This document shows positions 15,336 to 23,085 of a stretch of DNA of 27,734 bases, piece after piece. The translations under genes were made by a program, and so were the position numbers. Source of the stretch: an uncultured Clostridium sp. (GTDB taxonomy: Bacteria; Bacillota; Clostridia; TANB77; CAG-508); assembly GCA_900553755.1 (NCBI GenBank), contig USEX01000016.1, positions 1 through 27,734 on the forward strand, read 5' to 3'. Below the pieces are notes generated by a model. That model was given only the letters and a program-made list of their open reading frames with translations, was not told where the DNA came from and did no database searches. Within the stretch, counting starts at the first letter, position 1, and the number at the start of each line of letters is the position of its first letter.

Positions 15336-15365
15336 TATTATTTTCCATAATTTCTTTGTTATTCA
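15336..15365 (-). promoter_or_regulatory. Sigma-G-like promoter candidate before sleB-ypeB
   Basis: On the minus strand, TGAATA (15360-15365) has a 17-base spacer to AATAATA (15336-15342). This matches the forespore sigma-G consensus (GNATR ... CATNNTA) except for the first -10 base. sleB-ypeB is a known sigma-G regulon member in Bacillus, which agrees with the match. Confidence 0.45.
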
Positions 15366-15452
15366 TTATTTTTGATTTTTTGTTTTATTTTTTGTTAATA
15401 TATGTTAAAATTTAATTGTATTTAAATATACATATAATATATGGGGGAAAAA

Positions 15453-16598
15453 ATGAAAAAAATTTTAATATTTTATGCTTCCTATGGTGGAGGGCATTTA
15501 TCTGCAGCAAATTCTTTGAAACAATATATAGAATCAAATTATGAAGATTATGAAGTAAAATTAGTAGATTGTATGTTATATGTTAATAAGCCATTAAATA
15601 AAATTACAACTACAGCCTACAAAGAAATGGCAAAAAAATTTCCTTGGGCATGGGGAGAAGTTTATAATTTATCGCAAAAAGGACCTCTTGCTAAATTAAG
15701 CTCAGATTCAAACAAATTATTAGCACGAAAACTCCTAAAGCTTTTAAATGAATATTCTCCAGACACAATAATTTCAACACATCCATTTTCTAGCCAGATG
15801 ATTAGCTACTTAAAAAAGCGCGGCTTGTGCTCATGTACGTTATCTACAATAATGACAGATTTTGCACCACATGACCAATGGCTTGTTGGTAAAGATTATG
15901 TGGATTACTTTTTCGTAGCACATAATAAGATGAAGAATTATCTTGTTTCTGTTGGAATACCTGAAGATAAAATTTTCGCAAGCGGAATCCCTTTATCAAA
16001 TAGATTTTTAATGCATTTTGATAAAGCTGAGATAAAGAAATCTTTTAATTTGCCTTTAGATAAAAAAGTAATCTTGTTTTTCGGTGGCGGCGAATTTGGT
16101 CTTGGTAGAGATAAAACTGTAAGAATACTGCAATCATTTATAAAACATACAGAGCAATATCATATAGTAGCTATTGCTGGAAAAAATGAAAAAATGAAAG
16201 AAGATTTTGATAAATTAGTTTCACAAGAGAAAGCCGAAAACGATGTTACCGTTTTAGCCTACACTCATCAAGTACCAGAACTTATGAGCATATCAGATTT
16301 AGTAGTTACCAAACCGGGCGGGCTTACATCTACAGAAAGCTTAGCATCTGGACTTCCAATGGTTTTAATTAACCCTATTCCAGGTCAAGAAGAAGAAAAT
16401 GCAGAATTTTTAGAACAAGCCGGAGTAGCAATATGGCTAAAAAACAAAGATGATTATGATGCAATAATTTCTAGCTTGCTATCTGACGAACAAAAACTAA
16501 CCAAAATGAAAATAAATACTAAACTACTAGCCAAAAAGAATTCTACAAAAGACATTTGTGAAGTAGTTTTAAGAAAAAAACAAGATGGTGTAAATTAA
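15453..16598 (+). CDS. UgtP/MGDG-synthase-family glycosyltransferase
   Basis: This GT28-family enzyme probably transfers a sugar from a UDP-sugar to diacylglycerol, making membrane glycolipids that can anchor lipoteichoic acid. The N-terminal domain starts ILIFYASYGGGHLSAANSL (acceptor domain, with GGGH), then STHPFSSQM and DFAPHDQW. The C-terminal donor domain contains FFGGGEFGLGRD, VLAYTHQVPELMSISDLVVTKPGGLTSTESL and GLPMVLINPIPGQEEENAEFL. The start chosen is ATG 15453 (MKKILIFY), with GGGGGAA six bases upstream; the ATG at 15441 overlaps that site. The gene gives 381 residues. It is transcribed away from sleB, and an extended -10 (TGTTAAAAT near 15403-15411) is a weak promoter candidate. 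Lipid acceptor and product are inferred from family. Confidence 0.88.
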   Translation: MKKILIFYASYGGGHLSAANSLKQYIESNYEDYEVKLVDCMLYVNKPLNKITTTAYKEMAKKFPWAWGEVYNLSQKGPLAKLSSDSNKLLARKLLKLLNEYSPDTIISTHPFSSQMISYLKKRGLCSCTLSTIMTDFAPHDQWLVGKDYVDYFFVAHNKMKNYLVSVGIPEDKIFASGIPLSNRFLMHFDKAEIKKSFNLPLDKKVILFFGGGEFGLGRDKTVRILQSFIKHTEQYHIVAIAGKNEKMKEDFDKLVSQEKAENDVTVLAYTHQVPELMSISDLVVTKPGGLTSTESLASGLPMVLINPIPGQEEENAEFLEQAGVAIWLKNKDDYDAIISSLLSDEQKLTKMKINTKLLAKKNSTKDICEVVLRKKQDGVN

Positions 16599-16609
16599 TA
16601 CATCATCTT
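16582..16609. terminator. Bidirectional terminator between the glycosyltransferase and recR
   Basis: An 11-bp stem (16582-16592 with 16599-16609, one G-U pair) has a 6-base loop. Plus-strand T-rich sequence follows on one side, and on the minus strand the stem is followed by GTTTTTTTCTT. It overlaps the end of the glycosyltransferase gene and serves the two convergent genes. Confidence 0.8.
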
Positions 16610-16619
16610 ATTTTATCCC

Positions 16620-17219
16620 TTATAATTGAACCCTGCCTTCTAAGGCTTTTCCTAATGTTACTTCATCTGTATATTCTAAATCTCCTCCAACAGGAATTCC
16701 ATGTGCAATTCTTGTTACTTTTACTCCTAAAGGCTTTACTAATTTAGAAATATACATAGCTGTTGCTTCTCCTTCTACACGTGGATTCGTGGCTAAAATT
16801 ATTTCCTTTACTTTTCCATTCATTAATCTAGAAAGTAATTCTTTTATTTTTATATCATCCGGTCCTACACCATTCATTGGCGATATTGAGCCGTGTAGCA
16901 CATGATATACTCCTTTAAACTCATGTGTTCTTTCCATTGCAACTACATCTTTTACATCTTCTACTACACATATTACAGATTTATCTCTTGCCGAATTGCT
17001 GCATATTGGGCATGGGTCCGTATCTGTTATATTATAGCATTGCGAACAATATTTTAAGTTGGCTTTTGCATCTTGTATGCTTTTAATAAATTCATTTGTT
17101 TCTTCTTCAGATGCATTCAAAATATAAAAAGCTAGCCTCGCAGCCGTTTTACTGCCTATGCTTGGTAATTTTTCAAAACTTTCTATTAATTTCTCAATTG
17201 ATGGTGAATAGTATGACAT
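16620..17219 (-). CDS. recR: Recombination mediator RecR
   Basis: RecR works with RecF/RecO to load RecA at gaps. The 199 residues are typical. The helix-hairpin-helix region is LIESFEKLPSIGSKTAARLAFYIL. The zinc finger is CSQCYNITDTDPCPIC (two CxxC pairs). The Toprim domain is VICVVEDVKDVVAMERTHEFKGVYHVLHG, followed by PMNGVGPDDIKI, ILATNPRVEGEATAMYI and RIAHGIPVGGDLEYTDEVTL. It is the last gene of the dnaX-ybaB-recR operon, nine bases after ybaB, with an AAGGAG ribosome site. Confidence 0.98.
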   Translation of the reverse strand: MSYYSPSIEKLIESFEKLPSIGSKTAARLAFYILNASEEETNEFIKSIQDAKANLKYCSQCYNITDTDPCPICSNSARDKSVICVVEDVKDVVAMERTHEFKGVYHVLHGSISPMNGVGPDDIKIKELLSRLMNGKVKEIILATNPRVEGEATAMYISKLVKPLGVKVTRIAHGIPVGGDLEYTDEVTLGKALEGRVQL

Positions 17220-17228
17220 TTTTGCTCC

Positions 17229-17570
17229 TTACATTAGTCCTGGTATGTTAAATTTTCCTAAAGATTCTGCTTGTGCACTATCTACTTTCCTTAAAGCTTC
17301 GTTAGCACATGTTAAAATTAAATCTTCCAACATTTCTACATCATCTGGGTCTACAACTTCTTTCTTTATCTTTATTTCCTTTATCTCTTTGTTTCCAGAA
17401 ACCTTTACATTTACAGCTCCGCCGCCAGCAGAAGCCTCAAATTCTTTTTCTCCTAATTCTTGTTGAGATTTTTCCATATCAGCCTGCATTTTTTTAGCTT
17501 CTTTCATTAGCTGATTAATGTTCATTCCTCCAAATCCTCCCATTCCTGGGAATCCTCCTCTTTTTGACAT
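17229..17570 (-). CDS. ybaB: YbaB/EbfC nucleoid-associated protein
   Basis: This small DNA-binding protein of the YbaB/EbfC family is conserved between dnaX and recR. It has 113 residues: a Gly/Met-rich start (GGFPGMGGFGGMNINQLM), a helix KEAKKMQADMEKSQQEL, and a beta core FEASAGGGAVNVKVSGNKEIKEIKI followed by VVDPDDVEMLEDLILTCANEAL. The operon position, 13 bases downstream of dnaX with AAGGAGG, confirms it. Confidence 0.96.
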   Translation of the reverse strand: MSKRGGFPGMGGFGGMNINQLMKEAKKMQADMEKSQQELGEKEFEASAGGGAVNVKVSGNKEIKEIKIKKEVVDPDDVEMLEDLILTCANEALRKVDSAQAESLGKFNIPGLM

Positions 17571-17583
17571 TTTTATATCCTCC

Positions 17584-19188
17584 TTATTCGTCTATTATAT
17601 TTATTGGTAAATCCAACTCTTTAGTTAAACTTTCTACTTGATTTATTTTTTGTTCTTTTATTTCTACATTATCTAATAGTTTTACTTTCATTGGCTTTCC
17701 TAATTCTATAGATACCTGTTTTACAATTTCATTCATATTTTCATTTTGTTCAAGTATAGTTTTTCCAAATGGTGTTAATCCTTTTGGAAAGTTTATTCCA
17801 ACTGTCATATCATTAATTTGCACTGCATTACTATTCATTAAATTAGTGTATACAAGCATTTTTCCTGTTTGCTTTATATTTTGCACAAGCTGTGGCCAGT
17901 TTGCAAGCTTTTCACCTGCTACTATTGTTTTAGGTTCTGCTTTTTTCTCTGGTTTGCTCATTCTTGTATCTTTATTTTGCATTTCAACATTAGCAGTATT
18001 TTTGTTGCTACTTCTTGGAGCATTTTCTAATAAATTAATCTTTTTTTCTAAATAATCTATTTTACTTTTTAGCTCTCCAATGTCTTGGTTTCCACTATCT
18101 CCTTGTGGCAAATTATATGAATTACATAACTTTATAATTGATACTTGGAACATAATATTTTTTTGCATTGCCCATTTTATTTGGTTTGCTAAATTAGATA
18201 GCTCATATATTATTGCAATAAGCTCTTCTTTCGTTACTTTTTCCGCCAATTCATTTATTTGTTGTTTTTCTTCGTCTGTATATATTTCTAGATTTCCTTT
18301 TGCTTTAAAAATTAAAATATCTTTTATATACTTAGTTAATTCCCATAGGAGATTTTCCAAATCTTTTCCACTACCCAATATTGTGTTTAATGTATCTAAA
18401 GCCTTTTGTGTATCTTTATTTAATATTGCTTTTGTTAAATTATAAACACTAGACATTTGTGGAATACCTATTAATTCTCTTACTGTTTCTTGTGTTATTT
18501 TTGTATCTTCTTGATTGCATCTTTCCAATATAGATAATGCATCTCTCATTCCACCTTCTGCTAGTACTGCAATTGTTGCTACTGCTTCTGGTGTAATTTC
18601 TATATTGCTTTCTTTGCAAACAATATTCAGTCTTTTTATTAAGTTTTCTTCAGAAATTCTTTTAAAATCAAACCTTTGGCATCTTGATAAAATTGTTGCA
18701 GGTAACTTTTGTGGCTCTGTTGTTGCTAATATAAATTTCACATGTGCTGGTGGCTCTTCCAATGTTTTTAAAAGCGCATTAAAAGCTCCTGTAGACAACA
18801 TATGAACCTCATCTATTATATATACTCTATATTTAGCAAGTGTAGGTAAAAAATTAACCTCATCCCTAATTGCCCTAATATCTTCTACACTATTATTTGA
18901 CGCAGCATCCATTTCTACTATGTCTGTTAAAGATCCATCCAATGCAGCTTTGCATATTTCACACTCGTTGCATGGTTCTCCGTCTTTAGGATTTAAGCAA
19001 TTTACAGCTCTTGCCAAAATCTTTGCCGCACTAGTTTTTCCTGTACCTCTGCCGCCATTAAATAAATAAGCATGACCTACTCTGCCCGACATTATCTCGT
19101 TTTTTAATGTTTTTACAATATGCTCTTGTCCAACTATTTCATCAAAAGTAAGTGGTCTAAATTTCCTATACAATGCTGTATATTCCAT
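17584..19188 (-). CDS. dnaX: DNA polymerase III subunit tau/gamma (clamp loader)
   Basis: DnaX is the clamp-loader ATPase of the replicative polymerase. The AAA+ core starts YTALYRKFRPLTFDEIVGQEHI, with Walker A NGGRGTGKTSAAK (about residues 43-55). The zinc-binding cysteines (CLNPKDGEPCNECEIC), Walker B YIIDEVHML, the SRC finger (ATILSRCQRFDFKRI) and sensor 2 (GGMRDALSILERC) all follow. The C-terminal third after about residue 370 is a tau-like tail with low conservation. The start chosen is ATG 19188 (MEYTALY), about 10 bases after AAGGAA. The GTG at 19197 has almost no spacing to that site. The length is 534 residues. I saw no obvious slippery heptamer for a gamma form. The SRP RNA gene sits just upstream. 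Confidence 0.97.
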   Translation of the reverse strand: MEYTALYRKFRPLTFDEIVGQEHIVKTLKNEIMSGRVGHAYLFNGGRGTGKTSAAKILARAVNCLNPKDGEPCNECEICKAALDGSLTDIVEMDAASNNSVEDIRAIRDEVNFLPTLAKYRVYIIDEVHMLSTGAFNALLKTLEEPPAHVKFILATTEPQKLPATILSRCQRFDFKRISEENLIKRLNIVCKESNIEITPEAVATIAVLAEGGMRDALSILERCNQEDTKITQETVRELIGIPQMSSVYNLTKAILNKDTQKALDTLNTILGSGKDLENLLWELTKYIKDILIFKAKGNLEIYTDEEKQQINELAEKVTKEELIAIIYELSNLANQIKWAMQKNIMFQVSIIKLCNSYNLPQGDSGNQDIGELKSKIDYLEKKINLLENAPRSSNKNTANVEMQNKDTRMSKPEKKAEPKTIVAGEKLANWPQLVQNIKQTGKMLVYTNLMNSNAVQINDMTVGINFPKGLTPFGKTILEQNENMNEIVKQVSIELGKPMKVKLLDNVEIKEQKINQVESLTKELDLPINIIDE

Positions 19189-19235
19189 ATTTATCACATT
19201 CCTTTCCTTAGGAATATCGTTTAAATAATTTTAAA

Positions 19236-19387
19236 AACGGTATGAGATTTAGTATTTTAACTTCTCTATGGAAAGCCTTCCACATAGAAAGTTCTGCTTA
19301 TTGCTGCTGCCTTCCAGCCCTGACAAGGTTCACAGTTTTCTATTGAAATGCCCTCCATACAAAAGTTAAACACTTCCTCATACCGTT
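19236..19387 (-). ncRNA. ffs: Signal recognition particle RNA
   Basis: The minus strand carries the SRP domain IV hallmark GTCAGGGCTGGAAGGCAGCA (the conserved GGAAG tetraloop side and GCAGCA internal loop). It is flanked by GTGAACC and AATAAGC. The ends close with an 11-bp perfect stem (19377-19387 with 19236-19246), followed by T residues that can end transcription. Further pairings continue along the rod: TTTAACTT with AAGTTAAA, TGGAGGGC with GCTTTCCA, and ATAGAAA with TTTCTAT. The ~152-base RNA is therefore one long hairpin. I see no separate Alu domain, which many Firmicutes SRP RNAs have. Its place just before dnaX is classic for Firmicutes. Confidence 0.93.
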
Positions 19388-19391
19388 TATG

Positions 19392-19420
19392 ATTATATAA
19401 TGTTTTACTCCTTTTGACAA
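19392..19420 (-). promoter_or_regulatory. Promoter of the SRP RNA
   Basis: On the minus strand, TTGTCA (19415-19420) has a 17-base spacer to TATAAT (19392-19397). The predicted start coincides with the outer strand of the RNA's terminal stem. dnaX-ybaB-recR may be reached by read-through. Confidence 0.8.
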
Positions 19421-19426
19421 GTAAAT

Positions 19427-20188
19427 TTACTTAATTCTTTTAAAAATTATATCACTCATGTCTGTTTTTTCTATTTGCTCTGTTCCTTTTTCTGTTATGC
19501 TACCACATGGTAAATCTAAGGATATATTAGCTTTGTATTTTATATTTCTTGACTTTATAATAAAATCAAAATTTACTGTAAATTTTATTTCATCCATACT
19601 AGCATTTGCTTTAGTTATAAGAGTTCCATCATATGATGTACCCCTATCTTCACTAGATGTATAAGTTCCTATATTAGTATTAACAACTCCTAATAGGGCT
19701 TTACCACCTTGATTTCCTATTTCCAAGTTTTTTTCGTTGCTTTCTTTAGCTCCAGTATAAGTTAAACTATCTTTTACCAAATATGTATCCTTGTAATCAT
19801 ATGGCAAGCCATCTATGCTATTAGGCATATAGGCTTTAATATTTCCCTTTTCTGGCACTGTAGTAACTTTTATATTTTCTATCGTAACAGATTCCAACAT
19901 TGCTTCTTTTTTATATTCATCATTTTTATCTACAAAGAAATATAAATCATTTATTTGATTAACTTGCAAATTCCATTGCGGATTTTGCTTTATACTTTCT
20001 ATATTGTTTTCATCTTCTGTTTTGCTAGCAGCAGTGCTTATTATTGTAATCTTCGACAAATTAAAAGGCATATTATTTTCACCCTTAACTTGGTATTTTA
20101 TTATCAGAATTCCCACGATGCTTACAATAATAACAAATATAACAATTGCAATACAATTCTTAATTTTATCCTTTTTACTTGTCTCCAT
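19427..20188 (-). CDS. Membrane-anchored protein of unknown function (third gene of tRNA-Ser-linked operon)
   Basis: I do not recognise this 253-residue protein. A lysine-rich start is followed by one membrane helix (about residues 11-31, AIVIFVIIVSIVGILIIKY). The rest looks extracytoplasmic: Asn/Thr/Ser-rich, mostly beta-forming, with repeated strand-like segments (MLESVTIENIKVTTVPEKGNI, EIKFTVNFDFIIKSRNIKYKANISLDL). There are no catalytic or cell-wall-sorting motifs. It starts three bases after the stop of the 421-residue gene, so translation is probably coupled. The end abuts the SRP RNA promoter with no clear terminator. A surface or envelope role is inference from topology. Confidence 0.75.
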   Translation of the reverse strand: METSKKDKIKNCIAIVIFVIIVSIVGILIIKYQVKGENNMPFNLSKITIISTAASKTEDENNIESIKQNPQWNLQVNQINDLYFFVDKNDEYKKEAMLESVTIENIKVTTVPEKGNIKAYMPNSIDGLPYDYKDTYLVKDSLTYTGAKESNEKNLEIGNQGGKALLGVVNTNIGTYTSSEDRGTSYDGTLITKANASMDEIKFTVNFDFIIKSRNIKYKANISLDLPCGSITEKGTEQIEKTDMSDIIFKRIK

Positions 20189-20191
20189 TCT

Positions 20192-21457
20192 TTACTTATC
20201 CATATCTCCTTTATCAGCATTAATCGTTAGTTTTTGAGGATTACTAACCTGTGGTCTATCATATGTTTGGTTTCTAATGTGCATCAATATTTTATTATTT
20301 CTTTTACGTTTGCTTGCATTTTTTATATCTTTTTTCTGTTCTTCTCCTGGTTTGTACATTATTGTTGCTCCATAAAATTTACCCGTTTCATCTGTAAAGT
20401 CTTCTTTTAATGAAAATATTGGAAGATTTAAAGATTCTATTTCACTTGCTTTTAATATTTCTCTAACATGATATTTTGGTACATGTACACTCACTGGCAA
20501 CATGTATCCAGGTAGTTCTATATTTAATATATATTTGCTCTTATCTTTGGTATCCTCTTCTATTCCCCAATTTTTTACGTCTTTCAAAACTTTTCTAGAA
20601 AACACATCATTTATTAGGTTTATTAGTAAGCTCTTTACTACTGAATTTTTTGCCACATATAATTGTTCTTTGATCACTTCAAACCCCTTTAAATAATTAA
20701 AGTCATCTTCCAAGCTGACTCTTTTGCATCCATTTTTTTCACAGATTTCTTCATATCTTTGCTCAAAATATTTGCACATTGCTTCTCTTTCTTCTTGGCT
20801 AGTGCATTCATGATATATTTTTTCTATTAATTTCTTTTTTTGGTATGATATATATAGCATTTTATCTTCATCTTGTAAATCAATGTTTGAGCGCATTACA
20901 CCTTGAGTGTCTTTTATATACATGCTATATTCTTCTAAAGAATTAATATATTTTATAAATTTATTTGTCCAAAAAATTGACGATGTATACAACTCTGTAA
21001 TTTTATATCTTTTCACTTTATCTGCTTCAAAACTTTTTTCTATATCTTCAGCTTTTACATTTAGCGATTCATCTATAGACCCATATTTTCTATTATGTTT
21101 TTTTACTAAAAACTCTGTTGCGTTGGAATCTTGCATCCATTTTCCTAATAAGATTAACGTATTTTGTATTGTCTCTGTTACAATTTTATGAGCTTCTTCT
21201 ATAGTTAAATCTTGCCCTTCTAGTTTATCATATGCTTGATTGAATTCTGTCCTATATTTAATATATGTTTCTGTAACTGCTTTAAAAACATCATCCTCAT
21301 TTATATCTATTTCACTGTTAGCACTTAGCTTTTTAAAGAATTCCATATATTGTTTTTCATTTTCGGTCATAAAAGCTATATCATTATAAGATATGCTTTG
21401 CTTATTTAAATTATTTTTAAATCTTTCAAAATATCGTTCAAGATGCTCAATCCTCAT
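20192..21457 (-). CDS. Unknown 421-residue protein (second gene of tRNA-Ser-linked operon)
   Basis: I do not recognise a family. The first ~280 residues are strongly helical and charged, with no signal peptide or membrane segment. The C-terminal part (about 290-380) is more beta-like and hydrophobic (YILNIELPGYMLPVSVHVPKYHV, LPIFSLKEDF, FYGATIMYKPG) and ends in a basic tail (ASKRKRNNK). The start overlaps the preceding small gene by 11 bases and the end lies three bases before the next gene: a tightly coupled trio. A cytoplasmic partner or scaffold of the membrane-anchored third protein is conceivable, but nothing in the sequence proves it. Confidence 0.78.
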   Translation of the reverse strand: MRIEHLERYFERFKNNLNKQSISYNDIAFMTENEKQYMEFFKKLSANSEIDINEDDVFKAVTETYIKYRTEFNQAYDKLEGQDLTIEEAHKIVTETIQNTLILLGKWMQDSNATEFLVKKHNRKYGSIDESLNVKAEDIEKSFEADKVKRYKITELYTSSIFWTNKFIKYINSLEEYSMYIKDTQGVMRSNIDLQDEDKMLYISYQKKKLIEKIYHECTSQEEREAMCKYFEQRYEEICEKNGCKRVSLEDDFNYLKGFEVIKEQLYVAKNSVVKSLLINLINDVFSRKVLKDVKNWGIEEDTKDKSKYILNIELPGYMLPVSVHVPKYHVREILKASEIESLNLPIFSLKEDFTDETGKFYGATIMYKPGEEQKKDIKNASKRKRNNKILMHIRNQTYDRPQVSNPQKLTINADKGDMDK

Positions 21458-21722
21458 AATACTTTCCTTTTATTTGTTCATATAAATCCATCAAGCTTTC
21501 TAAAATATCTATTTTAGATTCTCTACTATTCAAGAACAAATACTCTACCCTTTCAAAAACTTCCCTATCTTCTTTATTTCTTATCTTCATTCTTGTGCTA
21601 TAGTCTAAAAATGTATATGTTGGTAAAATATTTTCATTATTTTTTTTTAAAATATTTTTATATAAATTTATAAATTCATCATATATAATTGATATTTTAT
21701 TTATTATTTCATCATTATTCAT
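21447..21722 (-). CDS. Small helical protein of unknown function (first gene of tRNA-Ser-linked operon)
   Basis: This 91-residue protein appears almost wholly helical and charged (NDEIINKISIIYDEFINLYKNIL, SKIDILESLMDLYEQIKG). No family is recognised. The start chosen is ATG 21722 (MNNDEI) with GAAGG five bases upstream. A longer frame reaches back into the tRNA-Ser gene and is not credible. Its end overlaps the next gene's start by 11 bases. It begins only 23 bases after the tRNA, so it is probably transcribed from the tRNA promoter. Confidence 0.7.
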   Translation of the reverse strand: MNNDEIINKISIIYDEFINLYKNILKKNNENILPTYTFLDYSTRMKIRNKEDREVFERVEYLFLNSRESKIDILESLMDLYEQIKGKYYED

Positions 21723-21745
21723 TTTTCTACCTTCATTTTTTTTAA

Positions 21746-21838
21746 TGGCGGAAAGAGTGGGATTCGAACCCACGTGCCAGTATTACCCGACTAACTGATT
21801 TCGAATCAGCCTCGTTATGACCACTTCGATATCTTTCC
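21746..21838 (-). tRNA. tRNA-Ser (anticodon CGA)
   Basis: A 93-base class II tRNA with acceptor stem GGAAAGA/TCTTTCC. The anticodon arm GCTGA-TTCGAAA-TCAGT gives anticodon CGA. It has a long variable arm, T arm GTGGGTTCGAATCCCAC, discriminator G and an encoded CCA. It has its own strong promoter. Confidence 0.96.
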
Positions 21839-21848
21839 ACATATTTAT

Positions 21849-21877
21849 ATTATAATTATTTGCTTGTAAAAAGTCAA
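21849..21877 (-). promoter_or_regulatory. Promoter of tRNA-Ser and probably the three following genes
   Basis: On the minus strand, TTGACT (21872-21877) has a 17-base spacer to TATAAT (21849-21854), 10 bases before the mature tRNA 5' end. No terminator is seen between the tRNA and the gene that starts 23 bases further on. Confidence 0.8.
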
Positions 21878-21902
21878 ATTTAGCCTTTAAATCCACATAT
21901 TT

Positions 21903-22376
21903 TTAACAATTTGTGGATTGCTGTTTTTTCTTTTCTCTTAATCTTCTAAAAAAATCTTGTAAAATTTCTTTACATTCTTTTTCCATTACTCCTTTTCCTA
22001 TTTCTACAATATGATTAAATTTGTAATCTTGTAAAATATTCAGAACAGATCCACATGCTCCTGTTTTTTCATCCACTGTGCCAAATACCACCTTATCTAA
22101 TCTAGACTGTATCATTGCTCCTGCACACATCACACACGGTTCAAGTGTTACATACATTGTACACCCAGTTAGCCTCCACGTGTTTAATTTTTTGCTCGCT
22201 TTTTGTATTGCTAGTATCTCTGCATGTTTTGTTGTATCATTTTTCATTTCTTTTATATTATGTGCTCTTGCAATTATTTTTCCATCTTTTACTATTACTG
22301 CTCCCACTGGCACTTCGTCTTCTAAATACGCTTTTCTCGCCTCCTTAAGTGCAGCTTTCATAAAATCTTCTTCCAT
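21903..22376 (-). CDS. tadA: tRNA-specific adenosine deaminase
   Basis: TadA deaminates A34 to inosine in tRNA-Arg(ACG), and so allows decoding of CGN codons. This 157-residue zinc deaminase has the catalytic HAE (His51, Glu53) and PCxxC (Cys81, Cys84) motifs within TTKHAEILAIQKAS and LEPCVMCAGAMIQSRLDKVVFG. The N-terminal EVPVGAVIVKDGKIIA and C-terminal FFRRLREKK also fit TadA rather than cytidine deaminase. The ribosome site AGGGGAC is 8 bases upstream. It stands alone upstream of tRNA-Ser. Confidence 0.96.
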   Translation of the reverse strand: MEEDFMKAALKEARKAYLEDEVPVGAVIVKDGKIIARAHNIKEMKNDTTKHAEILAIQKASKKLNTWRLTGCTMYVTLEPCVMCAGAMIQSRLDKVVFGTVDEKTGACGSVLNILQDYKFNHIVEIGKGVMEKECKEILQDFFRRLREKKKQQSTNC

Positions 22377-22424
22377 ATGTTAGTCCCCTTAATCATTTTA
22401 TTTCACTTTTTTCTTCTTCTTTTT

Positions 22425-22437
22425 TGATAATTTATCA
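22425..22437. repeat. 13-base palindrome between tadA and the XRE gene
   Basis: TGATAA-T-TTATCA is perfectly symmetric and lies in the 201-base divergent gap. It could be an operator for the neighbouring XRE regulator. No clear promoter overlaps it, so this is weak. Confidence 0.3.
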
Positions 22438-22577
22438 TATAAGAATTTTTTTGTCTATATTTTTCGCATAAAACGATTTGTTCTAATTTTAAAATTCTCA
22501 CTTTCTTTATTCTATAATTTCTTTAGTTTTCATTGAATACACAAATTATTTTCTTTATTAGTAAGGAGGTTTTATAG

Positions 22578-22838
22578 ATGAAAACCCGTATCAAAAATTT
22601 AAGAGAAGATCACGATTTAACTCAAAAACAATTAAGCAAACTTCTTAGTGTTTCTCAAGTTGCCTATTCTTATTATGAATTAAATAGACGAAATGTACCC
22701 CTTGACATTCTTTTTAGGTTAGCTGATTTTTATAATACAAGTATTGATTACCTATTATACAGAACTGATGAATATATGCCCTACCCTAGATCTACTGAAA
22801 CAGCTAACAATATTAGAACTGATTTTTCTTTCAAATAA
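22578..22838 (+). CDS. XRE-family helix-turn-helix regulator
   Basis: This 86-residue DNA-binding protein of the Cro/C1 (XRE) type has an HTH over residues 3-58 (IKNLREDHDLTQKQLSKLL, SQVAYSYYELNRRNVPLDILFRLADFYNTSIDYLLY). A short Pro/Arg-rich tail follows with no recognisable sensor or oligomerisation domain. An AAGGAGG ribosome site precedes the ATG. It is a single-gene unit with its own strong terminator, divergent from tadA. Targets are unknown; such stand-alone regulators often repress their own promoter. Confidence 0.9.
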   Translation: MKTRIKNLREDHDLTQKQLSKLLSVSQVAYSYYELNRRNVPLDILFRLADFYNTSIDYLLYRTDEYMPYPRSTETANNIRTDFSFK

Positions 22839-22845
22839 AAAATAG

Positions 22846-22887
22846 AAAAAAGAGAAACGTTTTTTATATTCCGTTTCTCTTTTTTTA
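22846..22887 (+). terminator. Intrinsic terminator of the XRE gene
   Basis: A roughly 13-bp stem (AAAAAGAGAAACG with CGTTTCTCTTTTT) has a 12-base loop and ends in a T-run, 8 bases after the XRE stop codon. The A-run on the other arm also allows it to work towards the minus strand. Confidence 0.88.
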
Positions 22888-22933
22888 TTGTAAACCCACC
22901 AACAAAATAGATAGAGTTCGTATAAGATTGTTT

Positions 22934-23010
22934 TGGTGTGCTTGAAGGGAGTCGAACCCCCGACCTCTCCCTTAGGAGGGGAGCGCTCTATCCAACTGAG
23001 CTACAAACAC
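22934..23010 (-). tRNA. tRNA-Arg (anticodon CCU)
   Basis: A 77-base tRNA with acceptor GTGTTTG/CAAGCAC and D arm AGCTCAGTTGGATAGAGC. The anticodon arm CTCCC-CTCCTAA-GGGAG gives CCT. The T arm is CGGGGGTTCGACTCCC, with discriminator A and an encoded CCA. It reads AGG codons. A strong promoter lies upstream. Confidence 0.96.
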
Positions 23011-23022
23011 GTTTACGAATAT

Positions 23023-23051
23023 AATATAACATTTTTGTCTGTTGCTGTCAA
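23023..23051 (-). promoter_or_regulatory. Promoter of tRNA-Arg
   Basis: On the minus strand, TTGACA (23046-23051) has a 17-base spacer to TATATT (23023-23028), 12 bases before the mature tRNA. Confidence 0.8.
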
Positions 23052-23085
23052 TTGTTTATCACACTTAAGTTGATACTCTCCCCAT

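Noticed and set aside
17584..19188. Programmed frameshift giving a dnaX gamma form
   Set aside because: No convincing slippery heptamer with a downstream stem was seen; only the full-length tau-like product is supported.
19419..19432. 14-base palindrome overlapping the SRP RNA -35 box
   Set aside because: Short, A+T-rich and partly made of the -35 hexamer itself; symmetry of this size is expected by chance in such DNA.
21723..21773. N-terminal extension of the 91-residue protein into tRNA-Ser
   Set aside because: The extra residues are translated tRNA sequence, and the ATG at 21722 has its own ribosome site.
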